Positions 27,526-38,581 of a stretch of 64,000 nucleotides of DNA are shown here, one piece after another. The position numbers and the translations under genes are program-made. Numbering within the stretch: position 1 is the first letter of the stretch; the number at the start of each line of letters is the position of its first letter. Source of the stretch: Dehalococcoidia bacterium (GTDB taxonomy: Bacteria > Chloroflexota > Dehalococcoidia > UBA2979); assembly GCA_023228825.1 (NCBI GenBank), contig JALOAL010000009.1, forward strand, positions 76,568-140,567, read 5' to 3'. The notes beneath the pieces were generated by a model, which saw only the letters and a program-made list of their open reading frames with translations, was not told the DNA's origin and did no database searches.

Positions 27526-28462
27526 TGTCCAGCGTCCGGAAGGGGTCCCCCACCAGCCCGTCTCGCAGCGCGCTGGCGAGCAGGCGCAGGCGCCTCGCGC
27601 GGTCGCCCAGTACGAGCGCGCCCACGACTTCGCGCGCGAGGAGGCGGCCCACGCCGGTGATGGCGGGGTCACGTCTGTACATGCGCCACATCAGCAGGCG
27701 GTTGCGGAGCACGTAGTAGCGGTGGCCCGGCGTGCCGGCCACCACCTTGCGCGGGCCGAACCACCAGAAGGTGTGGTACGGCACCGCGTGGTGGGTGGCC
27801 ACGGCGTCCGGGAGGTAGAACAGCGAGTAGCCGTGCGCCGCCAGCCGCAGCGAGAACTCCACGTCCGGCCCCCCGAAGAACAGATCCGGCCGAGGCCCCC
27901 CGGCCGTCCGCAGCGCCTTGGCGCTGACGGTGAGGCCGTGGAACGCCATGTCGCGCGTGGGGAGGGGGTGGCACGGCAGCACCGAGCGCCCGGCGTAGGC
28001 GCGGCCGTCCGCTCGGTACACGTCCCACACCAGCGCCTCGCCGTCCGGCGCCACCACCACCGGCCCCACCACGGCGCCTCGGAGGTCGCGCGTGACGTGG
28101 TGTTCGATGCGAGCGAGCGTGGTGGGGTGCAGGATGCAATCGTCGTCCACGAACACCACGTGCGTGGCCCCGCGCGCCAGCGCCTCCTGTGCCCCAATGC
28201 CGAAGCCGCCCGCCGCGCCGGTGTTGCGGCCCGGGCGGATCACCTCCACCTGGTGGGGCGGGAAACGGCCCTCGAACTGTGGTTCGGCGGAGTTCTCCAC
28301 CACCACGATGCCGTCCGGCGGGCGCGTCTGATCCAGCAGCGCCCGCACCGCGCGCTCGGCGACGTCCGGCCGGTTGTAGGTGGCGACGGCGGCGAAGAGG
28401 CGCGCCCGCGGGCTTCCCTGCCGGCCTTGATGTGTGGGCTGGTCGTCCTGAACCGCAGTCAC
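27500..28462 (-). CDS. Family 2 glycosyltransferase (rhamnosyl/galactofuranosyl-like)
   Basis: 320 residues from GTG 28462, chosen because GGAGGTGGAG lies just upstream; an ATG 19 codons earlier lacks a site. The GT-A fold shows VATYNRPDVAERAVRALL and a metal-binding VFVDDDCILHP. The segment LFFGGPDVEFSLRLAAHGY carries the acidic residues typical of GT2 enzymes making rhamnan or galactofuran chains. The C-terminus is basic and hydrophobic, probably membrane associated. It forms a two-gene leftward unit with the Wzy-like gene. Confidence 0.86.
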   Translation of the reverse strand: MTAVQDDQPTHQGRQGSPRARLFAAVATYNRPDVAERAVRALLDQTRPPDGIVVVENSAEPQFEGRFPPHQVEVIRPGRNTGAAGGFGIGAQEALARGATHVVFVDDDCILHPTTLARIEHHVTRDLRGAVVGPVVVAPDGEALVWDVYRADGRAYAGRSVLPCHPLPTRDMAFHGLTVSAKALRTAGGPRPDLFFGGPDVEFSLRLAAHGYSLFYLPDAVATHHAVPYHTFWWFGPRKVVAGTPGHRYYVLRNRLLMWRMYRRDPAITGVGRLLAREVVGALVLGDRARRLRLLASALRDGLVGDPFRTLDNAVPLNRG

Positions 28463-28553
28463 GCGCGCTCCACCTCCGGCTGATCCGGCGAGTTCATGCT
28501 CAGCAACGTACCGCCCCACATCTCACCCACTGTGAAGGAGCGGTGACAGTCCG

Positions 28554-28582
28554 GTGACAGGCCATATGACGATCCTCATACT
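28554..28582 (+). promoter_or_regulatory. Candidate promoter for pyruvyl transferase-kinase unit
   Basis: GTGACA, 17-base spacer, CATACT in the 207-base divergent region. A CGGTGACAG direct repeat (28541-28549 and 28552-28560) overlaps the -35 and could be an operator. CATACT is also the -10 proposed for the tRNA-tuf promoter. Confidence 0.5.
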
Positions 28583-28669
28583 CTCGACCCGCCCTTGCTC
28601 GCCCCGTCACGCGGCGTGCGCGTCAGGTCCCGCGGAGGCCCTGCCACGCTCGGCGGGGACAAGGTGGTC

Positions 28670-30136
28670 ATGACCAGCCGCGCGCATTGCGTCGGCGTCT
28701 GGGGGCACTACTACGGCGCGAACCTGGGCGATGACCTGGTCGCCCGCGTCATCGTGGAGGCGGTGCGCCGTCGTGACCCCTCCAGCGAGGTGCGCGGCTT
28801 CTCGCTGGATCCCACGGACACGGAGCGTCGCCACGGCATCCGCGCCTGGCCCATCACCTCCTACCCGGACAACGACCGAGGCCGCGCCGCGACAGGAGGC
28901 GGCGGCAGGTTCAGCCACCTCGCCGCCGGGCTGCTCCGCCGCGCGGGCTCGCTGTGGCGGGAGGCGCCGCACCTGGCGCGGTCCTACTGGGCGCTGAGGC
29001 CGGTGGACCTGCTGGTGGTGGCGGGCTCCGGGCAGTTGCTGGACACGTGGAGCGGCGCGTGGGGCCACCCGTACACCCTGTTCAAGTGGTCCCTGCTCGC
29101 GCGGCTGACCGGCACGAGGATGGCGTTCCTCTCGGTCGGCGCCGGGCCCATCGAGTCTCGCCTCGCGCGGTGGTTCATCCGCTGGGCGGTGGAGGCCGGC
29201 AGCGAGGTCACCGTGCGCGACGTGCACAGCGCGCAGGTACTGCGCGACATCGGCGTCCGGCGATCGCTGGAGGTGGTGCCGGACATGGGCTTCGGCCTCG
29301 AGGCGGCCGAGGTGGCCGAGGTGGCCGAGGTGGACGGGAAGCCCGAGGTGGACGGGAAGGCCGAGGTGGACGCGGCGGAGGACGGCGGCGCCGCCTCGCA
29401 GCCAGCGGGGGGCGCCTCGGCGCGTCCGATGCACGCGGGCCGGGGCGTGCGGCCGTTTGAGGGCCTGACCGTGGGCGTGAACGCGATGGCGCACGCGCAC
29501 GCGCGCTACTGGGGCCGCGGCGACGAAGGACGCTACGACGTGTACCTGGACAAGATGGCCGCGGTGGTGCGCCGGCTGGTGGAGGGCGGCGCGCGCGTGG
29601 TGCTGTTCTCCTCCCAGGTCCGCGCCGACCCCCAGACAGCGGAAGACCTGCTCGCCCGCCTCGGCGCCGCCGGAGTGCCCGTCGTTGGCCGGGGTGCGGA
29701 GGATGTGGCGGGCGTGGCGGGTGTGGCGGGCGCTGGGTGCCGCGTCGTCTATCGGCCGGTGCGGGAGGTGGACGACCTGGTGCGAGTGGTGCGCGGCTGT
29801 GATTACGTCATTGCCACGCGCTACCACTCCGTGTTGTTACCTCTGCTCATGGGGATCCCCACCATGGGGCTCGCCTACCACCCGAAGACCGTGCACCTGA
29901 TGGCCGCGGCCGGACAAGGCGCGTACTGCCTGGACATTGATTCCTTCACGGAGACGCAGTTGATGACACGGTTCGGCGACCTGTGCCGCAAACGCACGTC
30001 CGCCGTGCACCGGTTGAGAGAGGGTATTCCTGCGCTCTCTGGCGCTGTGCGCAGTCAGTTTGACCACGTCCTCTTCACCTCCGGCACGTTTGTTGGGTCG
30101 AGCGCGGTTGCGCGAGAGGAGCCCACCGGCCGATGA
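28670..30136 (+). CDS. Polysaccharide pyruvyl transferase family protein
   Basis: 488 residues from the ATG preceded by AAGGTGG. The fold resembles GT-B (PF04230): GVWGHYYGANLGDDLVARVI at the start, FLSVGAGPIESRLARWFIR, VTVRDVHSAQVLRDIGV and the C-terminal YVIATRYHSVLLPLLMGIP. The family adds a pyruvate ketal to sugars of surface polymers. Residues about 205-230 are an in-frame repeat (EVAEVAEVDGKPEVDGKAEVD) not expected in the family. A second GVAGVAGAG repeat lies near residue 345. Its stop overlaps the kinase start by 4 bases. Confidence 0.85.
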   Translation: MTSRAHCVGVWGHYYGANLGDDLVARVIVEAVRRRDPSSEVRGFSLDPTDTERRHGIRAWPITSYPDNDRGRAATGGGGRFSHLAAGLLRRAGSLWREAPHLARSYWALRPVDLLVVAGSGQLLDTWSGAWGHPYTLFKWSLLARLTGTRMAFLSVGAGPIESRLARWFIRWAVEAGSEVTVRDVHSAQVLRDIGVRRSLEVVPDMGFGLEAAEVAEVAEVDGKPEVDGKAEVDAAEDGGAASQPAGGASARPMHAGRGVRPFEGLTVGVNAMAHAHARYWGRGDEGRYDVYLDKMAAVVRRLVEGGARVVLFSSQVRADPQTAEDLLARLGAAGVPVVGRGAEDVAGVAGVAGAGCRVVYRPVREVDDLVRVVRGCDYVIATRYHSVLLPLLMGIPTMGLAYHPKTVHLMAAAGQGAYCLDIDSFTETQLMTRFGDLCRKRTSAVHRLREGIPALSGAVRSQFDHVLFTSGTFVGSSAVAREEPTGR

Positions 30137-31620
30137 ACATGCCCACCGCCTGGACGCTCGCGCGTCGTTGGGGCTGGCTGCTGCTACTGGCCACGGTCGT
30201 CGGCGGCCTGTCTGCGGTGATGCTCTCCCGTTCCGCCACGCCCACCTATCAGGCCACCACCACGCTGCTGGTGTCACAGCAGGGGCAGGACGGCGTGCTG
30301 CAGCCGCAGGACCTGCAGATCTCCAGCCTGCTCACCACCGCGCTCACCGAACTGATCACCGTGCGTCCCGTCATGGAACGCGCTGCCGCGGATCCCCGGC
30401 TGGACATGTCCCCCGGCGAGGTCGCGGGGTCGCTGGAGGTGGAGCAGGCGGGCGGGCAGTTGCTGCGCCTGACGGCCACGCACGGGGACCCCGTGGTCGC
30501 CGCCAACCTCGCGAACGTGGTGGTGGAGGCGTTCATGTCCTCCACGGAGGCGGGCCTGGGGCAGATCGCGCCGGCGGTGAGCGTGCTGGAGGCGGCGGCG
30601 GTGCCGAGCGCCCCGGCGGACACCGGCAGCATGATGAGCGGGATGCTGGGGGCGCTCCTCGGGTTCTCGCTCTGCCTCGGGCTGGTGGTGCTGTACGAGT
30701 ACCTGGACCGGTCCGTGTCGCGGCCGCAGCAGGTGTACGACCTGACCGGCCTGCCCACCGTGGCGATGCTCCCGGACGCCGGTCGCACGAAGCAGCACGT
30801 GGACTACCTGGCCGTGGCGGCGCAGCCCAAGTCCCGGGCGGCGGAGGAGTATCGAGCCGCCCGCACGAACCTGAAGCACGTCCTGCTGCCTCGGGAAGAC
30901 GACAGCCTGGAACGCCAGGTGATCACCTTCACCAGCGCCGGCGAGGGCGAAGGCAAGACCACGTCCGTCGCGAACCTGGCGCTGGTCTTTGGCCTGGCCG
31001 GCTACCGCACGCTGGTGGTGGATGCGGATCTGCGCCGCCCCGCGCTGCACGAGGTCTTCGCCCTGGACAACCGCGAGGGGCTGACCAGCGTGCTGCGCAG
31101 CGAGCGCACGGCGGCGGGACAGGGCGTGCAGGAGACCATGCACACGGGTGTCTCCGTGCTCCCCTCCGGGCCGCTGTCCCTGCTGGGCGCCGGCGCCCAG
31201 CAGGCGAACCCGGCCGACCTCCTCGACTCGTCGCGCATGCGTTCGCTCTTGCAGGCCTTCCGCGAGGAGTACGACGTGATCCTGGTGGACACCCCGCCGG
31301 CCCGCGAGGCCAGCGACGCCTCCGTGGTGGCGAGCCTGTCCGATGCGCTGGTGCTGGTGCTGCGCTCCGGACGCACGAGCCCAGAACACCTGGGCGAGGC
31401 GGTGGAGCGGCTGGCCTCCTCCGGGTGCCCGATCGTGGGCGTGATCCTGAACCGCGTGCGTGGCCGCCAGGCGGGCGGCCACGTGTACGGCCCCAGCCCC
31501 ACGCGCGCCAGCATCGTGTCGCTGCCCGCCGCCGTGCGTCCCGAGGCGGCCCGCGAGAGCCCTCGTGCCGAGGGGCGGCGGCGCCCGCCCTTGCCGGCCG
31601 TGGAAGAACCGCGCTCCTAG
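30133..31620 (+). CDS. Wzz/BY-kinase chain-length and export regulator
   Basis: 495 residues. The N-terminal Wzz-like domain has two membrane helices (WLLLLATVVGGLSAVML and MLGALLGFSLCLGLVVLYEY) around an extracytoplasmic part. The cytoplasmic ATPase has Walker A SAGEGEGKTT, A' LVVDADLRRP and Walker B ILVDTPP. These are features of BY tyrosine kinases (CapAB/Wzc type). The C-terminal tail has one Tyr (GHVYGPSP) and no Tyr cluster, so autophosphorylation control may differ. It would set polymer length with the Wzy-like protein. It ends 4 bases from the convergent lyase-like gene. Confidence 0.87.
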   Translation: MNMPTAWTLARRWGWLLLLATVVGGLSAVMLSRSATPTYQATTTLLVSQQGQDGVLQPQDLQISSLLTTALTELITVRPVMERAAADPRLDMSPGEVAGSLEVEQAGGQLLRLTATHGDPVVAANLANVVVEAFMSSTEAGLGQIAPAVSVLEAAAVPSAPADTGSMMSGMLGALLGFSLCLGLVVLYEYLDRSVSRPQQVYDLTGLPTVAMLPDAGRTKQHVDYLAVAAQPKSRAAEEYRAARTNLKHVLLPREDDSLERQVITFTSAGEGEGKTTSVANLALVFGLAGYRTLVVDADLRRPALHEVFALDNREGLTSVLRSERTAAGQGVQETMHTGVSVLPSGPLSLLGAGAQQANPADLLDSSRMRSLLQAFREEYDVILVDTPPAREASDASVVASLSDALVLVLRSGRTSPEHLGEAVERLASSGCPIVGVILNRVRGRQAGGHVYGPSPTRASIVSLPAAVRPEAARESPRAEGRRRPPLPAVEEPRS

Positions 31621-31624
31621 CCGG

Positions 31625-32605
31625 CTACTGCAGGATGACCGGCCACGGCGAGGCGAGGCGGAGGCCTTGCTCGCCCGCCACGATGCGCACCTCATCGAAC
31701 AGCACGTGAGTGGGCTGGCCGTAGATGCCCCACTTCGTGTAGACGCTGGAGCCGTGCGGCAGTGTGCGGCCCTGGTAGTCCTGCACCAACTCCTGGTTGA
31801 AGTAGATGCGGAAGAAGCCGTCGTCGTCCCTGGTCCACTTCGCGTGGAAGACAAAGTCGTACCAGCGGTCCGTCTCGAAGGGGTGTGACCACAGGTACTG
31901 GAAGCGGTCGTCTGACCGCTTGCGGCGCATCATGAACCGGGATTCGTCCGTGAGGTGGAGGGAGAAGGCAGGAGATCCCGCGGTGCCCTCGTGGAACTGG
32001 AAGATGATGCGGTCGTTGAAGGACTGGTTGCGGCCCTGGTCCCAGTCCTCGGGGATGTAGTAACTGGCCGAGTACCAGTACTCCTGGTCGCGTTCCGCGT
32101 GGAACTCGCTCTGCCACTCTGCGCGGTAGCCCAGGCGGCCTCGGTACTGCGGGTCGCCGGACCGGAGGAGCGCCTCGCCCGCGAAGGCGCCGCGGCGCGC
32201 GGTCTCGGAGGTGGTGCGCAGGCCGTCGTCCACGGCCTGCATGAACTCGGCCGTCACGTGCGAGCCGGCGTCCGTCTCCGCCAGCATCTCGTCTACCTCG
32301 TAGGTCACCTGGCGGAGCATGACTGCGGTGATCTCGCGGGGGAGGCGGTCCGGGTCGATGGCCACGCTCAGGCTCGATGTGGGCGTGGCCCGCAGGCCGG
32401 GGCCCGCCGCAGACGCCGCCGACGGCGTGACGGCCGCGGTGGTCGCAAGTGCGTCGGCCTCGCTCGATGCGCTGTCCGCGGTGCGGTCGCTGCCGCAGGC
32501 GAGGAGGGCGGCGCCCAGGGCAGCGATCAGCAGCACGCTGCGGCGCCGGCGGCAGAGCCGTCCGACACGGGAGTCCCCAGGCGGTCCACGCCGTTCCCCG
32601 CTCAT
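31625..32605 (-). CDS. Secreted polysaccharide lyase-like lipoprotein
   Basis: 326 residues. An Arg-rich N-terminus leads to a lipoprotein signal with lipobox LLAC. A Ser/Ala/Thr-rich linker follows. The C-terminal 200 residues are a jelly-roll resembling heparin lyase I/alginate lyase-like proteins: GYRAEWQSEF, YWYSASYYIPEDWDQGRNQ, FNDRIIFQFHEG, DRWYDFVFHAKWTRDDDGFF and KWGIYGQPTHVLFDEVRI. It would cleave or bind an acidic polysaccharide outside the cell. The adjacent gene encodes a close relative. Being next to the export genes, it may trim the cell's own polymer (inference). Confidence 0.8.
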   Translation of the reverse strand: MSGERRGPPGDSRVGRLCRRRRSVLLIAALGAALLACGSDRTADSASSEADALATTAAVTPSAASAAGPGLRATPTSSLSVAIDPDRLPREITAVMLRQVTYEVDEMLAETDAGSHVTAEFMQAVDDGLRTTSETARRGAFAGEALLRSGDPQYRGRLGYRAEWQSEFHAERDQEYWYSASYYIPEDWDQGRNQSFNDRIIFQFHEGTAGSPAFSLHLTDESRFMMRRKRSDDRFQYLWSHPFETDRWYDFVFHAKWTRDDDGFFRIYFNQELVQDYQGRTLPHGSSVYTKWGIYGQPTHVLFDEVRIVAGEQGLRLASPWPVILQ

Positions 32606-32666
32606 GCGGATCAGAGTAGGGATGCGGACGTGACGGTAGCCTGTCGGAATTGTGGGATGCGTGCAG

Positions 32667-32692
32667 AGGGGGCGGCATGCGTGCCGCCCCCT
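32667..32692 (-). terminator. Terminator between the two lyase-like genes
   Basis: GGGGGCGGC, ATGCGT loop, GCCGCCCCC, flanked by a further A-T pair; 28 bases past the stop of the upstream lyase-like gene. It suggests the two genes are transcribed separately. Confidence 0.65.
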
Positions 32693-32720
32693 CCTGTGAC
32701 CAGACGTTGAGCCGCGTGGG

Positions 32721-34268
32721 CTACGGGGTCACGTCTGCGAGCCGGTTGGGACCCTCCGCGATACGGATCTCGTCGAAGTAGAGTTTCGTGGGCTGTCCGT
32801 AGACGCCCCACTTGCTGTAGGTCGTGTCCCGGACGGCCAGGGTGCGGCCGCGGTAGGAGACCTCCCGCTCGCCGTCCACGTAGACCTCGAACACTCCGTC
32901 ACCGCCCTTGGACCACACGGCGTGGAAGGCGATGTCGTACCAGCGGTCCGTCTGGAACGACCAGCGGCCCAGTTCCTGGAACGTCTGCGTGCCGCCCGTG
33001 CTGGTCTTCCGGCGCAGGAACAACTGCTGCCGCTCAGCGTCCAGGTGGAGGCTGAACATGGGCGAGCCCTCGTCCGTGTACTGGAAGATGATGCGGTCGT
33101 TCCAGGTGGAGTTCTTGCCCTGGTTGTAGTCCCGGGGGAAGTAGTACGAGATCCCCTGCCAGCGCTCCTTGCCCGCGCCCACGTGATCCTGGGCGTGCCA
33201 CTCGGCGCGGTAGCCGCCGGCGTGCCACGTGGGGTCGCCCGGCTTGAGCAGGGCCACGCCGGCCCGCTCGCCCGTGCGGGCGATGGACGTGGTGGAGAGG
33301 GCGTGCGAGGTGGCCGTGTGGGCCTCCTCCCGCGTGGGGCTGCCCGGCTCATACGTGGTGTGGCGCAGGAGCCCGGAGGTGGAGCGCACCGGCGGCGCCG
33401 CGGCCGCCAGGGTGGACGCAGGCGCGCTGGTGGGCTGGGGCGCGGCCGCCCGAGCCTGCGGCGCGGGGGTGGGCGCCTGCGGCGCGTCAGCGCGGGGCCG
33501 CGAGGGGCTCGAGGCGTCCTGTGAGCCCGTCGGGGCCGGCGCTGACGGTACGGCGGCCAGATTGGAGCCGGACGGCGCCTGCGGGGCGGGCGTGTCCTGC
33601 GGAGTCCTGGGCGCCGTGTTGGCTTCCTCAGCGTAGGAACGACGCAGCCACACGATGCTGTCCGCCTCCAGCGACACGGCGGGGCTCAGCGTGTTGGCAA
33701 AGTCCGGCGCGCCCACCATGTAGGACTTGAAGTGCTGAAGTGCGGTGTCGAAGATCAGGACGCCCGCCACCGTGAACGGCTGGGCCTGGATCAGGCCCTC
33801 CACCGTGGTGCTGCCGGCGAGGCCCACCGTGAGCCCGCCCGGGCGCGGAGCATCGAGCGCGCGAGGTCCGTTGGTGGAGATGGTCTGGGCGAGGGACTGT
33901 CTCGTCCACTGCGAGGCCAGGCCGCTGCTACCCGCGGGCACGCGCAGCCAGACGATGTCGTCCGGCCGTATGCGGGAGCGGAACACCTTGTTCACGTGCG
34001 CGGGGGCGCCCGGGATGTAGGTGACGAACTGCTGGTCGTCCAGCAGGAACGCACTCACGGACTGGACGTCGAACGGGAGTGTGTCGATGAGGCGGTCTGG
34101 CTGGGAGGTGCCGGCGACGGTCAGGACCATCTCCGCAGGAGGGGGTTGCTTGGCTAGCGGCGCCGGACTGGCGCCTCCGATGGCTTGGCTGGCGATGATG
34201 ATCGCCAGGGTCAGGGACACCGCGGCGAGCGCCGTGGTGAGCCGGACCGGGACATGGAACGTGCGCAA
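32721..34268 (-). CDS. Secreted lyase-like protein with two N-terminal WLR modules
   Basis: 515 residues from TTG 34268, which follows AAAGGG; frames further upstream look noncoding. Residues 8-28 are a signal peptide. Two related modules of about 70 residues follow. The first runs from LTVAGTSQPDRLIDTLPF to DDIVWLRVPA and the second from GLTVGLAGSTTVEGLIQ to ADSIVWLRRS. Each has a YIPGAP or YMVGAP turn and a V/I-W-L-R end, as seen in Chloroflexota secreted proteins. A long Pro/Ala/Ser linker leads to the lyase-like jelly-roll (GYRAEWHAQDH, YNQGKNSTWNDRIIFQ, DRWYDIAFHAVWSKGGDGVF, KWGVYGQPTKLYFDEIRI). The catalytic part is paralogous to the upstream-numbered neighbour. It probably acts on the same polymer. 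Confidence 0.8.
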   Translation of the reverse strand: MRTFHVPVRLTTALAAVSLTLAIIIASQAIGGASPAPLAKQPPPAEMVLTVAGTSQPDRLIDTLPFDVQSVSAFLLDDQQFVTYIPGAPAHVNKVFRSRIRPDDIVWLRVPAGSSGLASQWTRQSLAQTISTNGPRALDAPRPGGLTVGLAGSTTVEGLIQAQPFTVAGVLIFDTALQHFKSYMVGAPDFANTLSPAVSLEADSIVWLRRSYAEEANTAPRTPQDTPAPQAPSGSNLAAVPSAPAPTGSQDASSPSRPRADAPQAPTPAPQARAAAPQPTSAPASTLAAAAPPVRSTSGLLRHTTYEPGSPTREEAHTATSHALSTTSIARTGERAGVALLKPGDPTWHAGGYRAEWHAQDHVGAGKERWQGISYYFPRDYNQGKNSTWNDRIIFQYTDEGSPMFSLHLDAERQQLFLRRKTSTGGTQTFQELGRWSFQTDRWYDIAFHAVWSKGGDGVFEVYVDGEREVSYRGRTLAVRDTTYSKWGVYGQPTKLYFDEIRIAEGPNRLADVTP

Positions 34269-35267
34269 ATGGATATCCCTTTCGGTGAGTGGACAGGTCG
34301 CCGCAGGGCCGGGCGCGCATGCAAAGCGCGCCGGTCCGATGGGACGCGATGGCCGTGGATGGCCCGGTAAGGCCACGGGGAGTGCGGCCGGCGTGCGGCG
34401 GAGGCGTACGCCCTCTCTGTTACCCGCCCATTGCTCGCACCGGAGAGCCGAGGCCCGGCTTCCCCTTGTGGTGCGTGGCCCCTGCTTCGCCGCCCTGGGA
34501 AGGAGGAGCACCGTTACGCCGGAGATACTGGCACGGGGGTATCCGGAATGGAAATTCAAGAACGCGAGAAAACAATGTGAACGTGTGAGAACTCGATAGG
34601 GTGAGTAATCCAGCCCACCTGCTATCCATCCGATATCGGACTTCTCGCGGGTGACCGTAGCCGCAGGTGCGACTAGGCCTCAGACCGGCGCATGCGGGGT
34701 GGGCATGTTGTGCACGCCGGGCGAGTGCGGTGACGGCTCAGGGGCCGATCTCAATACCGATGCCAGGCGCTCGGTTGCTCTGCGACGCGCCCGATTTCGG
34801 CTCCCACATCTGCCAGTGGCGCGCTGTCCCCGTGCAGCGTGACACACGCGTGGCGGAGGGATATCCACACTGATCCCTGTGCCTTTGAGTCCACTGAGGG
34901 CGGTCGATGATGTGAGGAATGCTCGGTTCGTCTCGACCGATTGCCGCGCTGAGCACGTGCGATATCGACGGGTGTAATGCGAGAGGCCCGCTGAACAGTG
35001 GGCCTCTCTGGACGTCGGGTGTACGCGGGCGGTGCGGTGCGGGATGTCGAGGCCACCTCGTGGCTGGGCTACGCGTCCAGTCACGTTTCCAGGCCTCCGG
35101 ATGTTCGCGACGCGCCCATCGGCGCCTCAAGACGGCGTCGTGAGGCGGGGCAGCGGTATCGCGGGCGCCTTCGGAGGAAAGGGTCGAGGGATTGAGGCCG
35201 CTGAGGCCGCACGCGGGGCGAATCTCCCGCCGCGCGCGAAGATGCGGGGCCCCACCTCGATGGGCCG
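34269..35267. other. About 1 kb without a recognisable gene
   Basis: Open frames here are short or Arg/Pro-rich and match nothing known to me. The part at 34540-34660 is less GC-rich and includes A-rich runs, as expected for the promoter of the leftward lyase gene. A strong hairpin lies at 34981-35008. I looked for tRNA, riboswitch and small structured RNA patterns and found none I could name. Confidence 0.5.
34981..35008. terminator. Isolated terminator-like hairpin
   Basis: GAGAGGCCCGCT, GAAC loop, AGTGGGCCTCTC: a 12-bp stem with one G-U. It is 260 bases past the stop of the leftward P-loop kinase gene and could end the secA transcript or an unseen small RNA. Confidence 0.5.
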
Positions 35268-35803
35268 CTAGCGGAGGAGCGCCTCGGCCTGGCGGGCCAG
35301 CACCTGGTCCACCGTTTCGTGGACGCTGAGGTCGGCCGTGTCCAGCCACAGGCCCAGTTCGCCCAGTTCCTTGCGGAAGCGCGGTTCCAGGTGCGTCCAG
35401 TCGGAGGCGGCGGTCTTGGTCCGCTGCCCGTCCCGTTCCAGGGCCACCGAGGCGCCCGGCGCCAGCACCACCAGGTGCAGGGCCGCACCCATCAGGTAGT
35501 GGCGATAGGCATCCAGCAGGTGCCGGGTGGAGACCACGTAGTCCATGACGGGGGTGAACCCCGCCTCCGCGTAGGAGCGGGCGAGGAGGCACTGGTTACG
35601 GATCACCAGTTCCACCTGCCGGTCAGACTCGTCACGTGGCTCCTCGCCGGGGAGGACGCGGCCGCTCACCACCTGCTCCCCCAGCGCGTCGCCCTCCAGG
35701 TGCGCGGCGCGCTCGAGGCGTCCCGCGAGGTCGCGGGCGACCGTGGACTTGCCGACGCCGGGGATACCTGTGATGAGCCAGACCTCAGGCGGCCGGAAGT
35801 GCA

Positions 35804-35804
<1 letters not shown>
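35268..35804 (-). CDS. P-loop kinase-like protein overlapping secA
   Basis: 178 residues. Walker A is GIPGVGKST at about residue 13, in the context WLITGIPGVGKSTVARDLAG. A lid-like Arg-containing region (about 50-70) and a HLVVLAPGASVALERDGQR segment resemble small nucleotide or antibiotic phosphotransferase kinases. The substrate is unknown. The ATG shares its A with the secA TGA stop (TGATG), so translation is coupled to secA. This is unusual for SecA, which normally ends an operon or is followed by prfB. Confidence 0.78.
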
Positions 35805-38428
<2,624 letters not shown>

Positions 38429-38581
38429 CAGTGCCTCCTGCCGGTCGATCCAATGTAGACCGGCGACGGTTGTCGTCGAGCGATCTGATCACGAAAGCGG
38501 TGTGATCTCGGGTGACCTCGGGTGATCTGAGCGCCTCGGCGCTGGGGCGAGGCGAGCGCGAGGCCTCCGACCGTGCGGCCG

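Noticed and set aside
34380..34560. Possible riboswitch upstream of the lyase gene
   Set aside because: I compared it by eye with c-di-GMP and cobalamin riboswitch consensus features and found only partial matches; not enough to call.
34738..35592. Leftward open frame of 284 codons overlapping the P-loop kinase
   Set aside because: Different frame from a clear kinase; composition is that of a GC-rich shadow.
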